A stretch of DNA of 64,000 nt from Streptomyces sp. DSM 15324 (lineage in GTDB: Bacteria > Actinomycetota > Actinomycetes > Streptomycetales > Streptomycetaceae): NCBI RefSeq assembly GCF_001514285.1, contig NZ_KQ949035.1, forward strand, positions 124,001 to 188,000, given 5' to 3'. This document shows, one piece after another, positions 15,791 through 24,070 of this stretch. Within the stretch, counting starts at the first letter, position 1; the number at the start of each line of letters is the position of its first letter. The position numbers were made by a program, and so were the translations under genes. A model generated the notes under the pieces. It saw nothing but the letters and a program-made list of their open reading frames with translations, was not told the DNA's origin and did not search any database.

Positions 15791-16336
15791 TCAGGCGCGG
15801 ACGGTGCGCATGTGCCCCTCCAGGCGGCTCAGCAACTCGCCCAGGAGTGCGGCCAGTTCGCCTTGGCGGTCGCCGTCGAGGGCGGACAGCACGGCCCGCT
15901 CGTAGGCGAGTTGCTCGGGGAGGACGGCGTCGACGACCTCGCGTCCGGCGTCCGTGAGGCTCAGGTGGGCGACGCGGCGGTCCCGGGCGTCGCCCCGGCG
16001 TTCCACCAGGCCGCGTTCGGTGAGCTGCTTGAGGCGTTTGGTGACGGCCGCCCCCGAGGAGAAGGTCTCGCGGGCCAGGTCGCCGGGGGTCAGTTCATGG
16101 CCGGTGCGGCGCAGCGCCCCGAGCAGGTCGAACTCGGGGCGGCTCAGGCCCGCCCGGCGCAGCGGTGCGTCCTCGGCCTGCTGGAGCAGGGCGGCGCAGC
16201 GGTTGACACGGCCGATGATCTCCATGGGACCGGTGTCGAGGTCGGGCCGCACCGCCTGCCACTGCCCCACCACCGACGCGACGGTGTCGCTCCCCGCCCC
16301 GTCCCCGGCCGCCGCTGGTCCCCGCGTCGCCGTCAT
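15791..16336 (-). CDS. MarR-family transcriptional regulator
   Basis: 181 residues from the ATG at 16336 (MTATRGPAAAGDGAGSDT). The winged helix-turn-helix is unmistakable: LSRPEFDLLGALRRTG, LTPGDLARETFSSGAAVTKRLKQLTERGLVERR (recognition helix SSGAAVTKRLKQL) and the wing DARDRRVAHLSLTDAG. Dimerisation helices flank it. MarR proteins usually sense phenolic or oxidising compounds. The nearest possible targets are the tandem VOC gene (convergent) or its own promoter; no clear palindrome was found upstream. Confidence 0.9.
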   Translation of the reverse strand: MTATRGPAAAGDGAGSDTVASVVGQWQAVRPDLDTGPMEIIGRVNRCAALLQQAEDAPLRRAGLSRPEFDLLGALRRTGHELTPGDLARETFSSGAAVTKRLKQLTERGLVERRGDARDRRVAHLSLTDAGREVVDAVLPEQLAYERAVLSALDGDRQGELAALLGELLSRLEGHMRTVRA

Positions 16337-16657
16337 CGCCGTACACCCTCCGCCGTCGTGGTCGCGTCCTGGTCCGGGGGCGGTCCCCGGTGCCGTACCG
16401 TCGCGGCGAGCGTACGGCGTCCGGACCGTCCGGCAGCGACGACCCGCTCCTCGGGCAGGGCGCGTCGCCACCGCTCCCCGGCCGGCGGGAGGCGTGCGGC
16501 GCGCAGGCTCGTGCCCTATCTCATGCCATATGCGGCGGGCAATCGCTCACCCACCGTGCTCCCTCGAATGCTCCCCGTGTACCTCGTTGCGCCGCGTGCG
16601 CGCCGCGTGGCGTGGGCATCGCAACCCTCGACGCGTCCGTCGAGCGGGGAGGTGCGC
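16337..16657. other. Intergenic region without a recognised gene
   Basis: These 321 nt between the divergent MarR and DUF5134 genes are GC-rich and open in several frames, but no frame gives a recognisable protein or a good Shine-Dalgarno-start pair. A local dip in GC around 16510-16560 may mark promoters. Confidence 0.5.
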
Positions 16658-17248
16658 GTGCACGGACCGACTTCGCCCGGCTGGCTGCTGGTCACGCTGT
16701 GTGCGGCGACCGGTGCCTACTGTCTGCTGCGGATGCGCAGCCGTGTGGAGGAGCAGCGCAGAGCCGCCGGGAGCGAGGCGCTCATGGGGTTCGGGATGGC
16801 GGTGATGGCGGTGCCGCCCTCGGTGTTCACCCCGCCCCCCTGGGCCTGGCCGGCCTATGCGGCGGTGTTCGGCGCCGCCGCGTTACGGGCCCTGTGGACG
16901 GCGCGTGCGCACAACCACCATCTGCACCACTTGGTGGGCAGCTCGGCGATGGTCTACATGGCGGTCACGATGGCCGTCTCGCCGCCCCACGCGCACGCGC
17001 ACGGCACCGCCGCCTCGGGCGTCCCGGTCCTCACGGGCGTCCTGCTGCTGTACTTCGCCGGGTACGTCCTCCTCTCGGGGGCGCGGCTGCTGCCGTGGAC
17101 GGGGACGGCCGCGGCCGGCGGGAGTGCCGGGGCGGGGGCTCCCGGGCCCGCCGGGGGCGCCGTCGGGTGGAGCGACCTTCCCGAACTGGCGCGGGCGTGC
17201 CGGCTGTCGATGGGGATCGGGATGCTGGCGATGCTGCTGGCCCTGTGA
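16658..17248 (+). CDS. DUF5134 membrane protein
   Basis: 196 residues from the GTG at 16658, with GGGGAGG at 16646-16652 as Shine-Dalgarno. Five or six hydrophobic helices are evident (GWLLVTLCAATGAYCLL, MGFGMAVMAVP, WPAYAAVFGAAALRALW, LTGVLLLYFAGYVLL, MGIGMLAMLLAL). A His-rich loop AHNHHLHHLVGSSAMVYM followed by PPHAHAHG suggests possible metal binding. This family is usually linked to M56 peptidases, as here, where one starts 92 nt downstream. The function is unknown; a copper- or haem-related role is speculation. Confidence 0.85.
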   Translation: MHGPTSPGWLLVTLCAATGAYCLLRMRSRVEEQRRAAGSEALMGFGMAVMAVPPSVFTPPPWAWPAYAAVFGAAALRALWTARAHNHHLHHLVGSSAMVYMAVTMAVSPPHAHAHGTAASGVPVLTGVLLLYFAGYVLLSGARLLPWTGTAAAGGSAGAGAPGPAGGAVGWSDLPELARACRLSMGIGMLAMLLAL

Positions 17249-17340
17249 GGCCGCACCGGCCCCAACTCGGCCGTGGCCTGCGTCACTTTGCCAGGACAAG
17301 CCGTACCCCTGAGCGGTGGGCCGCTCATAGGGTGCTGTCC

Positions 17341-18276
17341 ATGACGGTCCCCGCGGTCCTGCTGCTGCTCGGCGCCCTGACCGCGGTCGGAGCACCCCGG
17401 CTGCTCGCCCGGGCCGACTGGCCCGACCGTGAACCGGTGGTCGCGCTGTGGGCGTGGCAGTGCGTGGTGGCGGCGGTCCTGCTGTGCTGTGCGCTGTCGA
17501 TGACGCTGAGCGCGGCGGCGGCCTGGCAGGCGGTACGCGGTCATGTCTTCGCTCCGGCGCCGCGGGCGGTCGTGGATGCCTACGCCCTCGGTTCCACCGG
17601 CCCCTGGGCGGGGGCGATCGCGGTGGCGTTGGCCTGCGCCGGGCTGTGGAGTGGGGCGATGCTCCTGCGGGAGGTGGCGCGCGCCGGGGCCCGGAGCCGG
17701 GCACGCCGGGCCGAACTGCTGCTGCGCGCGCCGCTGTTGCCCGGCGAGGAACCGGCGGCGGGACGGCTCGTCGTCCTGGAGGGGGAGCGGCCCGACGCTT
17801 GGTGGCTGTCGGGCGCAACACCTCAACTCGTCGTCACCACGGCCGCGTTGCGGCGACTGAAGGGGCGTCAGCTGGACGCTCTGCTCGCGCACGAGCAGGG
17901 GCACGCGCAGGCCCGGCACCACTGGCTGCTGCACTCGTCGTCCGCGCTGGCCACCGGGTTCCCGCAGGTGCCGGTGTTCGCGGCGTTCCGCGACGAGATG
18001 CACCGGCTGGTGGAGCTGGCCGCCGACGACATGGCATCCCGACGGTTCGGCCGGCAGACCACCGCGCTGGCGCTGGTGGGACTCAACGAGGACCGCGGGG
18101 TGTTCGGCCCCTCCCCCACCCCGCAGGCACACGTCCCGCAGCGGGTGCACCGGCTCCTGACGCCCCCGGACCGGCTCCCCCCGGCGCGCAGACTGCGTCT
18201 GACGGCGGCGGCCGCACTGGTGCCGGTGATCCCGGTCCTCGTGACCCTGGTCCCTGGCCTGAGAGCACTGGGCTGA
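17341..18276 (+). CDS. M56 family (BlaR1-like) membrane metallopeptidase
   Basis: 311 residues. Three N-terminal hydrophobic segments (AVLLLLGALTAVGA, VVALWAWQCVVAAVLLCCALSM, WAGAIAVALACAGLW) precede a cytoplasmic zinc-peptidase domain with LLAHEQGHAQARHHW (HExxH at residues 184-188). The third zinc ligand is probably the Glu in LVELAADDMASRR. A last helix lies at the C-terminus. M56 proteins are normally paired with BlaI/MecI repressors, which they cleave. No BlaI gene is adjacent here, so either the partner lies elsewhere or the nearby MarR gene plays that part. It is co-directional with DUF5134. Confidence 0.9.
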   Translation: MTVPAVLLLLGALTAVGAPRLLARADWPDREPVVALWAWQCVVAAVLLCCALSMTLSAAAAWQAVRGHVFAPAPRAVVDAYALGSTGPWAGAIAVALACAGLWSGAMLLREVARAGARSRARRAELLLRAPLLPGEEPAAGRLVVLEGERPDAWWLSGATPQLVVTTAALRRLKGRQLDALLAHEQGHAQARHHWLLHSSSALATGFPQVPVFAAFRDEMHRLVELAADDMASRRFGRQTTALALVGLNEDRGVFGPSPTPQAHVPQRVHRLLTPPDRLPPARRLRLTAAAALVPVIPVLVTLVPGLRALG

Positions 18277-18289
18277 GGAGTATCGCCGG

Positions 18290-19610
18290 CCGGGAAACGC
18301 GGTCTCGCGGGGCGGGGGGGCGGGCCGCGAGGCCGGGGCGGGCTGCGGGGCCGGGGCGGCGGCGTAGGTGGCCGCGAGCCGCAGCCTCCGCGCCGACGGC
18401 GGACCCGGTGGCGGGCGCGGGGCGCGGGGCGGGCGCGGCGGGGCGGCGGCGTAGGTGGCCGCGAGCCGCAGCCTCCGCGCCGACGGCGGGCGCGGGGCGC
18501 GGGGCGGGCGCGGCGGGGCGGGCGCGGGTTGCGGAGCGGGCGCGGGTTGCGGAGCCGGGGCGGGCCGCGGGGCCCGGACCCGGCGGCGGGCGTGGGCCGC
18601 GCGGCAGGGGCGGGCCGCGGAGCCGGGCCGGCAGCGCAGGCGGCCACCAACCGCAGCCTCCCGGCCAGCGCCAAACCCGGCGGCGGGCACGGGGCCGGGC
18701 CGGGCGCGGGGCAGGCGCAGGCCGCGAAGCCGGGGCGGGCCGCAGGGCCGGGGCGCTGGCGTAGGTGGCCGCGAGCCGCAGCCTTCCGGCCGGCGGCGGG
18801 CGCGGTCCGCGGGGCAGGCCCGGGGCGGGCGCGGGTTGCGGAACTGGAGGGGGCCGCAGGGCTGGGGCACCGGCGTAGGTAGCCGCCAGCCGCAGCCTCC
18901 CGGCCGGCGCCGGACCCGGCGGCGGGCGCGGTCCGCGGGGCAGGCGCGGGGCGCGGGGCGGGCCCGGGGTGCGCGGGGTGCGGATACGGGCGGTGCCCGC
19001 GCGGCACGACGGGCGGCGGCTGCCGGTGGGCCGGCACCGCTCCCCCGCGCACGGGGCAGGCCCGGGGCGCGGGGCGGGCGCGGGTTGCGGGGCGGCCGCG
19101 GGTTGTGGAGCCGGGGCGGGCCGCGGGGCCCGGACCCGGCGGCGGGCGTGGGCTGCGCGGCAAGGGCGGGCCACGGAGCCGGGCCGGCAGCGCAGGCGGC
19201 CACCAACCGCAGCCTCCCGGCCAGCGCCAAACCCGGCGGCGGGCACGGGGCCGGGCGCGGGGCGGGCGCGGGCTGCGGGGCCGAGGCGGCGGCGTAGGTA
19301 TCCGCCAACCGCAGCCTCGTGGCCAGCGCCAAACCCGGCGGCGGGCACGGGGCCGGGCGCGGGGCGGGCGCGGGCTGCGGGGCCGAGGCGGCGGCGTAGG
19401 TATCCGCCAACCGCAGCCTCCCGGCCAGCGCCAAACCCGGCGGCGGGCACCGGGCCGCGAGGCGCGGGGCGGGCACGGGTTGCGGACGCGGGGCGGGTTG
19501 CGGAGGCGGGGCGGGCCGCAGGGCTGGGGCACCGGCGTAGGTGGCCGCCAGCCGCAGTCTCCTGGCCTGCGCCGGACCCGGCGGCGGGCGGGCAGAGGCC
19601 GCAGGCCACT
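18290..19610. repeat. GC-rich degenerate tandem repeat array (about 1.3 kb, nine anchor copies)
   Basis: The region between the M56 and PAP2 genes is an array of variable-length units. Each has the anchor G(T/C)AGGTGGCCGC followed by (C/G)A(A/G)CCGCAGCCTCC, then a GGCGGGCAC/GGGGCGGGCGCGG-type filler. Anchors begin at 18364, 18451, 18636, 18761, 18875, 19192, 19294, 19396 and 19537. The copies at 19294 and 19396 are exactly 102 bp apart and almost identical. A segment around 18590-18700 is repeated about 556 bp later. Frames stay open on both strands only because of composition; no start, Shine-Dalgarno or protein family supports a gene. It could be a structural or recombination-prone minisatellite, or a structured RNA. 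Confidence 0.8.
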
Positions 19611-19702
19611 TCACCTTGATTCCACCTCGGCAAAACCCCAGGGGCCGGCTCCACGTCACCCCAGGTTGGCCTCCGCCCCCTCCGTTCGGCGAGGATCGCA
19701 TC

Positions 19703-20374
19703 ATGCACACGCGGCCCGTCGACTCCCCGCCCCGTCCACCGGCCCGGCGCACGGCCGTCCGCCTCACCGCGGTCCTCGGTCTGTGCTCGGTGGTCCTTCT
19801 CGTCCTGGTCGCGACGGAGTGGCGCCCGCTGATGGACGTGGACGCGGACCTCGCCCGCACCACCCACCGCTGGGCCGTGGCCGACCCAGGCCTCACGCAT
19901 TTCTGCCGCATCCTCACGGACTGGGTGTGGGATCCGGTGACGATGCGGCTGGTGGGGGCCGCGGCGGCGGTGTGGCTGGTGTGGCGGTACGCGGCCTGGT
20001 GGACCGCGGGCTGGCTGGTGGTCACGTCGGCGGTGGGGACGCTGGTCCAGCAGGGCCTCAAAGCGGCGGTCGACCGGGACCGCCCGGTCTGGCCCGACCC
20101 CGTCGACTCCGCGCACTACCAGGCCTACCCCTCCGGCCACGCCCTCACCGCCACGGTGGTGCTGGGTCTCCTCCTGTGGCTGCTGCACCGCCACGGCGTG
20201 AGCCGCCCGCTCTGGCGTACGGCCGTGACGGTGGCGGTCGTCTCCGTGGTCGGTGTCGGCCTGACCAGGATCTGGCTCGGTGTCCACTGGCCCTCGGACG
20301 TCCTGGGCGGCTGGCTGCTGGGCGCCCTGCTGGTGACAGGGGCGATCGTGGTGCACCAGCGCCGGTACCCGTGA
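19703..20374 (+). CDS. PAP2-family phosphatase (membrane)
   Basis: 223 residues with about five to six membrane helices. The three phosphatase motifs are present: KAAVDRDRPVWPDP (KX6RP, about residue 120-133), AYPSGHALT (PSGH) and TRIWLGVHWPSDVLGG (RX5HX3D). Such enzymes remove phosphate from undecaprenyl diphosphate, phosphatidate or related lipids at the outer face of the membrane. The ATG at 19703 lies just beyond the repeat array. Undecaprenyl diphosphate recycling or bacitracin tolerance is possible but unproven. Confidence 0.92.
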   Translation: MHTRPVDSPPRPPARRTAVRLTAVLGLCSVVLLVLVATEWRPLMDVDADLARTTHRWAVADPGLTHFCRILTDWVWDPVTMRLVGAAAAVWLVWRYAAWWTAGWLVVTSAVGTLVQQGLKAAVDRDRPVWPDPVDSAHYQAYPSGHALTATVVLGLLLWLLHRHGVSRPLWRTAVTVAVVSVVGVGLTRIWLGVHWPSDVLGGWLLGALLVTGAIVVHQRRYP

Positions 20375-20410
20375 CCGTCCCGCCGCACGCCTCGGGCGGG
20401 CCGTACCCGT

Positions 20411-20731
20411 GTGTCGGGCCGCACCCGCGTGTCGGGGCGGGACATCCTGCGAGCCGTCGTACCGGGCAGTGACGGGTACGCCGTGCGCGACCTCCCCGGC
20501 CTGACCGCCTTCGCGGTGGAGGACGGGGAGCCGTACACGTACGTCGTCGGGCTCGGCGGATGGCTGCGCCTGGCCCCTCGGCGCAGCGAGCACATGGCCT
20601 GTGCGGGCGGCGGGGCCGTCCTCGGCGCGGGCGAGGTCTCGGTGCGGGAAGAGGTGTACGTCTGCGTGTTCTGCGAGGACGAGCTGCCCCTGTTGTGGAA
20701 CGTGGCCCCGCGAGATCCTCCGAGTTCCTAG
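20411..20731 (+). CDS. Small hypothetical protein
   Basis: About 100 residues (start GTG 20411 or GTG 20429; neither has a clear Shine-Dalgarno). The product reads RDILRAVVPGSDGYAVRDLPGLTAFAVEDGEPYTYVVGLGGWLRL and ends in VYVCVFCEDELPLLWNVAPRD. Codon bias is Streptomyces-like and the frame fits the gap between PAP2 and the HAD gene with 10 nt to the next ATG, which supports a real gene. I do not recognise the family. No membrane segment is seen; the CVFCEDELP motif could bind metal. Confidence 0.5.
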   Translation: MSGRTRVSGRDILRAVVPGSDGYAVRDLPGLTAFAVEDGEPYTYVVGLGGWLRLAPRRSEHMACAGGGAVLGAGEVSVREEVYVCVFCEDELPLLWNVAPRDPPSS

Positions 20732-20741
20732 GATCGAGCGC

Positions 20742-21455
20742 ATGACTGCCGTTCTGTTCGACTTCTCCGGGACCCTGTTCAGGGTCGAGTCCACCGAGGC
20801 CTGGTTGCGTGCCGTGCTGGAGGAGGCCGGGGCCGACCTGCCGGAGGAAGAGCTGGCCGCGACGGCACGTGCGCTGGAGGCGGCCGGGGCGCTGCCCGGC
20901 GGGGCGCCTCCGGAGCGGGTGCCCGAGGAGATGGCCCCGGTGTGGCGGATCCGGGACGAGAGCGCCGAGGCGCACCGGGCGGCGTACACCGGGCTCTCCC
21001 GTCAGGTGACGCTGCCGGACCCGGGGCTGCACGACGCGTTGTACGACCGGCACATGACCCCGGCGGCCTGGGCTCCGTACCCCGACGCCCTCGCCGTGCT
21101 GAGCGGGCTGCGGGAGGCGGGGGTCGCGGTGGGCGTGGTCAGCAACATCGGCTGGGATCTGCGGCCGGTGTTCCGTGCGCACGGGCTCGACCGGTTCGTC
21201 GACACGTATGTGCTGTCGTACGAGTACGGGGTGCAGAAGCCGCATCCCCGGCTGTTCGCGGCGGCCTGCGAGGCGCTCGGGGTCGATCCGGGCGCGGCCC
21301 TGATGGTCGGGGACGACCGGCTGGCGGACGGCGGGGCGGCGGCGCTGGGCTGCACGGTGCACTTCGTGGACCATCTGCCGGCGACCGAACGGCCGGACGG
21401 CCTGCGCCCGGTCCTGGAGCTGGTGGGTCGCAGCCGGGAACTCGGAACGCGTTAG
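20742..21455 (+). CDS. HAD-family hydrolase
   Basis: 237 residues. The nucleophile motif LFDFSGTLFR is at residues 5-14; it has DFSGT in place of the more common DxDGT, so the second catalytic Asp is Ser. Motif II VGVVSNIGWD (Ser/Asn), motif III Lys in YGVQKPHPRLF and motif IV LMVGDDRLADGGAAALG are all present. A helical cap separates motifs I and II, as in phosphoglycolate-phosphatase-like members. DFSGT occurs in some active actinomycete HAD enzymes, but loss of the acid/base Asp could alter activity. The substrate is not known. The gene lies 10 nt after the small hypothetical gene. Confidence 0.88.
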   Translation: MTAVLFDFSGTLFRVESTEAWLRAVLEEAGADLPEEELAATARALEAAGALPGGAPPERVPEEMAPVWRIRDESAEAHRAAYTGLSRQVTLPDPGLHDALYDRHMTPAAWAPYPDALAVLSGLREAGVAVGVVSNIGWDLRPVFRAHGLDRFVDTYVLSYEYGVQKPHPRLFAAACEALGVDPGAALMVGDDRLADGGAAALGCTVHFVDHLPATERPDGLRPVLELVGRSRELGTR

Positions 21456-21702
21456 ACGGTAGACAGTCGACAGACAGTCGACGGTGGACAGCCGGCAGGG
21501 CCGGGCCTGGCCGGTCCTGGCCGGGGCTGAGGTGTGGTCCGGGTCGGCCAGGAGGCGGTGGCCGGACCGTCGTACCCACCGATCGGTAGCCCTAGGCCAC
21601 CATCGGGGCGAAGGCGCGCCCACTCTGGACGATCCCCCGCGTCGCCCAGAGCGGGCAGCAGCCCGGACCTGCTCCGTGCGGAACTGTCCGGGATGCCCTG
21701 AG

Positions 21703-21721
21703 TATAGTTGGCTGATAGCCA
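21703..21721 (+). promoter_or_regulatory. TATAGT -10 box overlapping a TGGCT-N3-AGCCA palindrome
   Basis: Just upstream of the TetR gene, TATAGT (21703-21708) resembles a -10 box and is followed directly by TGGCT-GAT-AGCCA (21709-21721), with further partial symmetry GTTGGCT...AGTCAAC. Overlap of a -10 box and an inverted repeat 20-40 nt before the start is typical of TetR autoregulation. The rest of the 286-nt gap after the HAD gene contains only a short direct repeat of ACAGTCGAC near 21463-21482. Confidence 0.5.
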
Positions 21722-21741
21722 GTCAACGCAGGAGTTACAGA

Positions 21742-22425
21742 ATGTCCCCGCGCAGCGCCTCGGTCAATGAAGAATTGCGGCGACGTTCGCGCGAGCGGCT
21801 GTTGCACGCGGCCCTGGAGCTGGTGAGCGAGCGCGGGTACGAGGCGACGACGCTCGGCGACATCGCGGACCGGGCCGGTTCGGCACGCGGTCTGGTGTCC
21901 TACTACTTCCCCGGCAAGCGGCAGTTGGTGCAGTCGGCGGTGCACCGGCTGATGCACCGTACGCTCGAGGAGGCCCTGGAGCGGGAGCCGTGCACGGAGG
22001 ACGGCCGGGAGCGGATGGCGCGGGCCATCGACGCGATCCTCGGACTGGCCCGGGACCGTACCGTGCTGATGCGCCAGCACATGGCCGGACTGCTCCAGGC
22101 CGAGGGGTTCGTGCAGTGTCCCGAACAGCAGCGACTGGCCGAGCTGTTGCGGCAGACGTCCGCCCGGCACGGCTCGCGGGACGTCGACCACGACTATCCG
22201 ATGCTGCGTTCGCAGCTCATGGGCGCCGTGTACGCGCTGGTGCTGCCCAACGTGCCGTTGCCGCTGGCCCGGTTGCGTGCCGAGCTGTTCGAACGGTACC
22301 GGCTGGACTGGGAGTCGGGGTTCCCGCCGGACGCCGAGGCGCCCGGCGGGAGATGTACGCAGGATCTGTCGCGCTTCTTCGCGACAGGGCCTGCCGCTCA
22401 GGCCGGCTCGGATCAGTCGAAGTAG
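21742..22425 (+). CDS. TetR/AcrR-family transcriptional regulator
   Basis: 227 residues. The N-terminal helix-turn-helix is canonical: RRRSRERLLHAALELVSERGYEATTLGDIADRAGSARGLVSYYFPGKRQLVQSAV (about residues 13-67). The ligand domain is diverse, so the effector cannot be named. GGAGTTACAGA upstream provides a Shine-Dalgarno (GGAG) for the ATG at 21742. The gene probably represses itself through the palindrome at 21709-21721. It overlaps the 3' end of the convergent LVIVD gene by 13 nt. Confidence 0.93.
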   Translation: MSPRSASVNEELRRRSRERLLHAALELVSERGYEATTLGDIADRAGSARGLVSYYFPGKRQLVQSAVHRLMHRTLEEALEREPCTEDGRERMARAIDAILGLARDRTVLMRQHMAGLLQAEGFVQCPEQQRLAELLRQTSARHGSRDVDHDYPMLRSQLMGAVYALVLPNVPLPLARLRAELFERYRLDWESGFPPDAEAPGGRCTQDLSRFFATGPAAQAGSDQSK

Positions 22426-23915
22426 TCCGGCTGGGTCTGGACGTTGAGCTCCCGCAGGTGGATCCGCTCGGCCGGATCCGTCCGCGGGTCACTGAGCTTC
22501 AGCACGTCGAAGCCCTTGGTGATGTCGTTGGAGTAGATGTAGCCGTTGTAGTAGTACGCCGACCACGAGCCGCCCACCGACAGGGCCGTCGTGCTCAGCG
22601 GGCCGCGCTCGAAGTAGGCGATCTCCTTCGGGGCGGAGGAGTCGGTGAAGTCCCAGACCGAGACGCCGCCCTGGTACCAGGCCTGGACCATGAGGTCCTT
22701 GCCCTTGACCGGGATCAGCGAGCCGTTGTGGGCGACGCAGTTCTCGGTGTCCGCCTGGTGGCGGGGGATCTTGTAGTAGCTGCGGAAGACGAGCTTGCGC
22801 TTGTCGCCCTTGCCGACGATGTCGTAGATGCCGTCGGCGCCCCGGTTCGGGCCGATGGCCGCGTTGCAGGTGGCCGCTCCGCCGCCGCCCAGCTCGTCGG
22901 TGAAGACGACCTTGTTCGCCTTCTGGTTGAAGGTGGCCGAGTGCCAGAACGCGAAGTTCACGTTGTCCTGCACCTGGTCGATGACCTTGGGGTGCTCCGG
23001 GTCTTTGATGGAGAAGAGGATGCCGTCGCCCATGCAGGCGCCGGCCGCGAGGTCCTTCTCGGGGAGCACAGTGATGTCGTGGCAGCCGGTGGTCTTGGAC
23101 ACGCCCGGGTTGGTGGGCGAGCCGGGGTTGCCGCCGCCGTCCGGGCCCTCGCCCGGGAAGAGGACGGGGAAGTTGACGACCGCCGCCCTCTCGGGCGCCT
23201 TGCGCGGCACCTTGATGACGGAGATGCCGTCGTGCGGGGGCTGGCAGTCGGGGTAGGTGACGCTCGGCGAGTACGAGGAGACGTAGATGTACACGTTCTT
23301 GCGCTCGGGCACCAGGCTGTGGGTGTGCGAGCCGCAGGCGGTCTCGACGGCGGCGACGTACTTGGGGTTCGTCTTGTCGCTGATGTCGAAGACCTTCATG
23401 CCCTCCCAGGAGGACTTCTCGGTAGCGGGCTGCGTGGTGCTGTTGCAACTGCTGTCGCTGCGCGAGGAGTCGGTGGAGAGGAAGAGCAGGTCTCCGGAGA
23501 CGGAGATGTCGTTCTGCGAGCCGGGGCACAGCACCTGGGAGACGGTCTTCGGGGACTTCGGGTCGCTGATGTCGAAGATGCGGAAGCCGTCGTAGTTGCC
23601 GGCGAAGGCGTAGTTCCCCTGGAAGGCGAGGTCCGAATTGATCCCGGACAGCGCGTCCTTGGGGATGGTGGCGAGGTGCTCGATGTTGGCGGAGTGGACG
23701 ATCTCGTCCTGTCCGGGTATCTCACCGTCCGCGATCGCGGCGGCGGCCCCGGCCCGGGCGCTTGCGGATAACTCCCGCCCCACGGCCGGCGCGTCCCCCG
23801 GGTCGGGGGTGGCGGCAGCCGGGACCGCCGCGAACAGCGCGGCCAGGAGCCCGGTACAGGCGGCGGCGACGCCCAGCCGTCTGCGCCGCCTTCGGGGATC
23901 GTTCGACAGGGTCAC
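22413..23915 (-). CDS. Secreted LVIVD-repeat (beta-propeller) protein
   Basis: 500 residues from the GTG at 23915, supported by GGAGGA 5 nt upstream; a longer frame to 24002 has no such site. An Arg-rich n-region (RRRRRRLGVAAAC) and a hydrophobic core ending AVPAAATP form an export signal. The mature part holds LVIVD-type propeller repeats: YDGFRIFDISDPKSPKTV, EGMKVFDISDKTNPKYV, DGILFSIKDPEHPKVI and GGVSVWDFTDSSAPKEI. Cys residues (TACGSHTH, YPDCQ, TGCHD, GACMG, ATCNA, ENCVAH) may pair after export. It is divergent from a DUF305 lipoprotein, a pairing that suggests a shared extracytoplasmic role. The ligand is not known. Confidence 0.88.
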   Translation of the reverse strand: MTLSNDPRRRRRRLGVAAACTGLLAALFAAVPAAATPDPGDAPAVGRELSASARAGAAAAIADGEIPGQDEIVHSANIEHLATIPKDALSGINSDLAFQGNYAFAGNYDGFRIFDISDPKSPKTVSQVLCPGSQNDISVSGDLLFLSTDSSRSDSSCNSTTQPATEKSSWEGMKVFDISDKTNPKYVAAVETACGSHTHSLVPERKNVYIYVSSYSPSVTYPDCQPPHDGISVIKVPRKAPERAAVVNFPVLFPGEGPDGGGNPGSPTNPGVSKTTGCHDITVLPEKDLAAGACMGDGILFSIKDPEHPKVIDQVQDNVNFAFWHSATFNQKANKVVFTDELGGGGAATCNAAIGPNRGADGIYDIVGKGDKRKLVFRSYYKIPRHQADTENCVAHNGSLIPVKGKDLMVQAWYQGGVSVWDFTDSSAPKEIAYFERGPLSTTALSVGGSWSAYYYNGYIYSNDITKGFDVLKLSDPRTDPAERIHLRELNVQTQPDYFD

Positions 23916-23964
23916 TGCGTCCTCCCTCGTTGCCGTTCCTGTGGAACGGTTCACGGTCCCCTGC

Positions 23965-23992
23965 AGTATCGTCTTCATCATGCACATATCAA
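23965..23992 (-). promoter_or_regulatory. Candidate promoter of the LVIVD gene
   Basis: On the minus strand TTGATA (23992-23987) and GATACT (23970-23965) are separated by 16 nt, a fair match to the vegetative sigma consensus. The position is about 50 nt upstream of the GTG start. The surrounding 155-nt divergent region is notably richer in A+T than the coding DNA. Confidence 0.4.
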
Positions 23993-24070
23993 AGGCTGGC
24001 AACGCAGACGTAATGAATCTCTCCGCCGGGTAGTGCGATCAATCCAACTCCCATGTCCCAGGAGGTCGTT

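Noticed and set aside
16390..17340. A longer plus-strand protein running from the MarR upstream region into the M56 gene
   Set aside because: It needs a frame different from the motif-bearing DUF5134 frame and gives no recognisable protein before the M56 ATG at 17341.
18083..20989. Very long minus-strand open frames (up to about 1000 codons) rich in Pro, Ala and Arg across the repeat array
   Set aside because: They run through the PAP2 and M56 genes on the other strand, have no Shine-Dalgarno or family match, and are explained by GC composition and repeats.
24053..24070. ATG at 24053 as start of the DUF305 lipoprotein
   Set aside because: It would put the ideal AGGAGG (24060-24065) inside the gene; the GTG at 24071 fits the Shine-Dalgarno and gives a standard lipoprotein signal.
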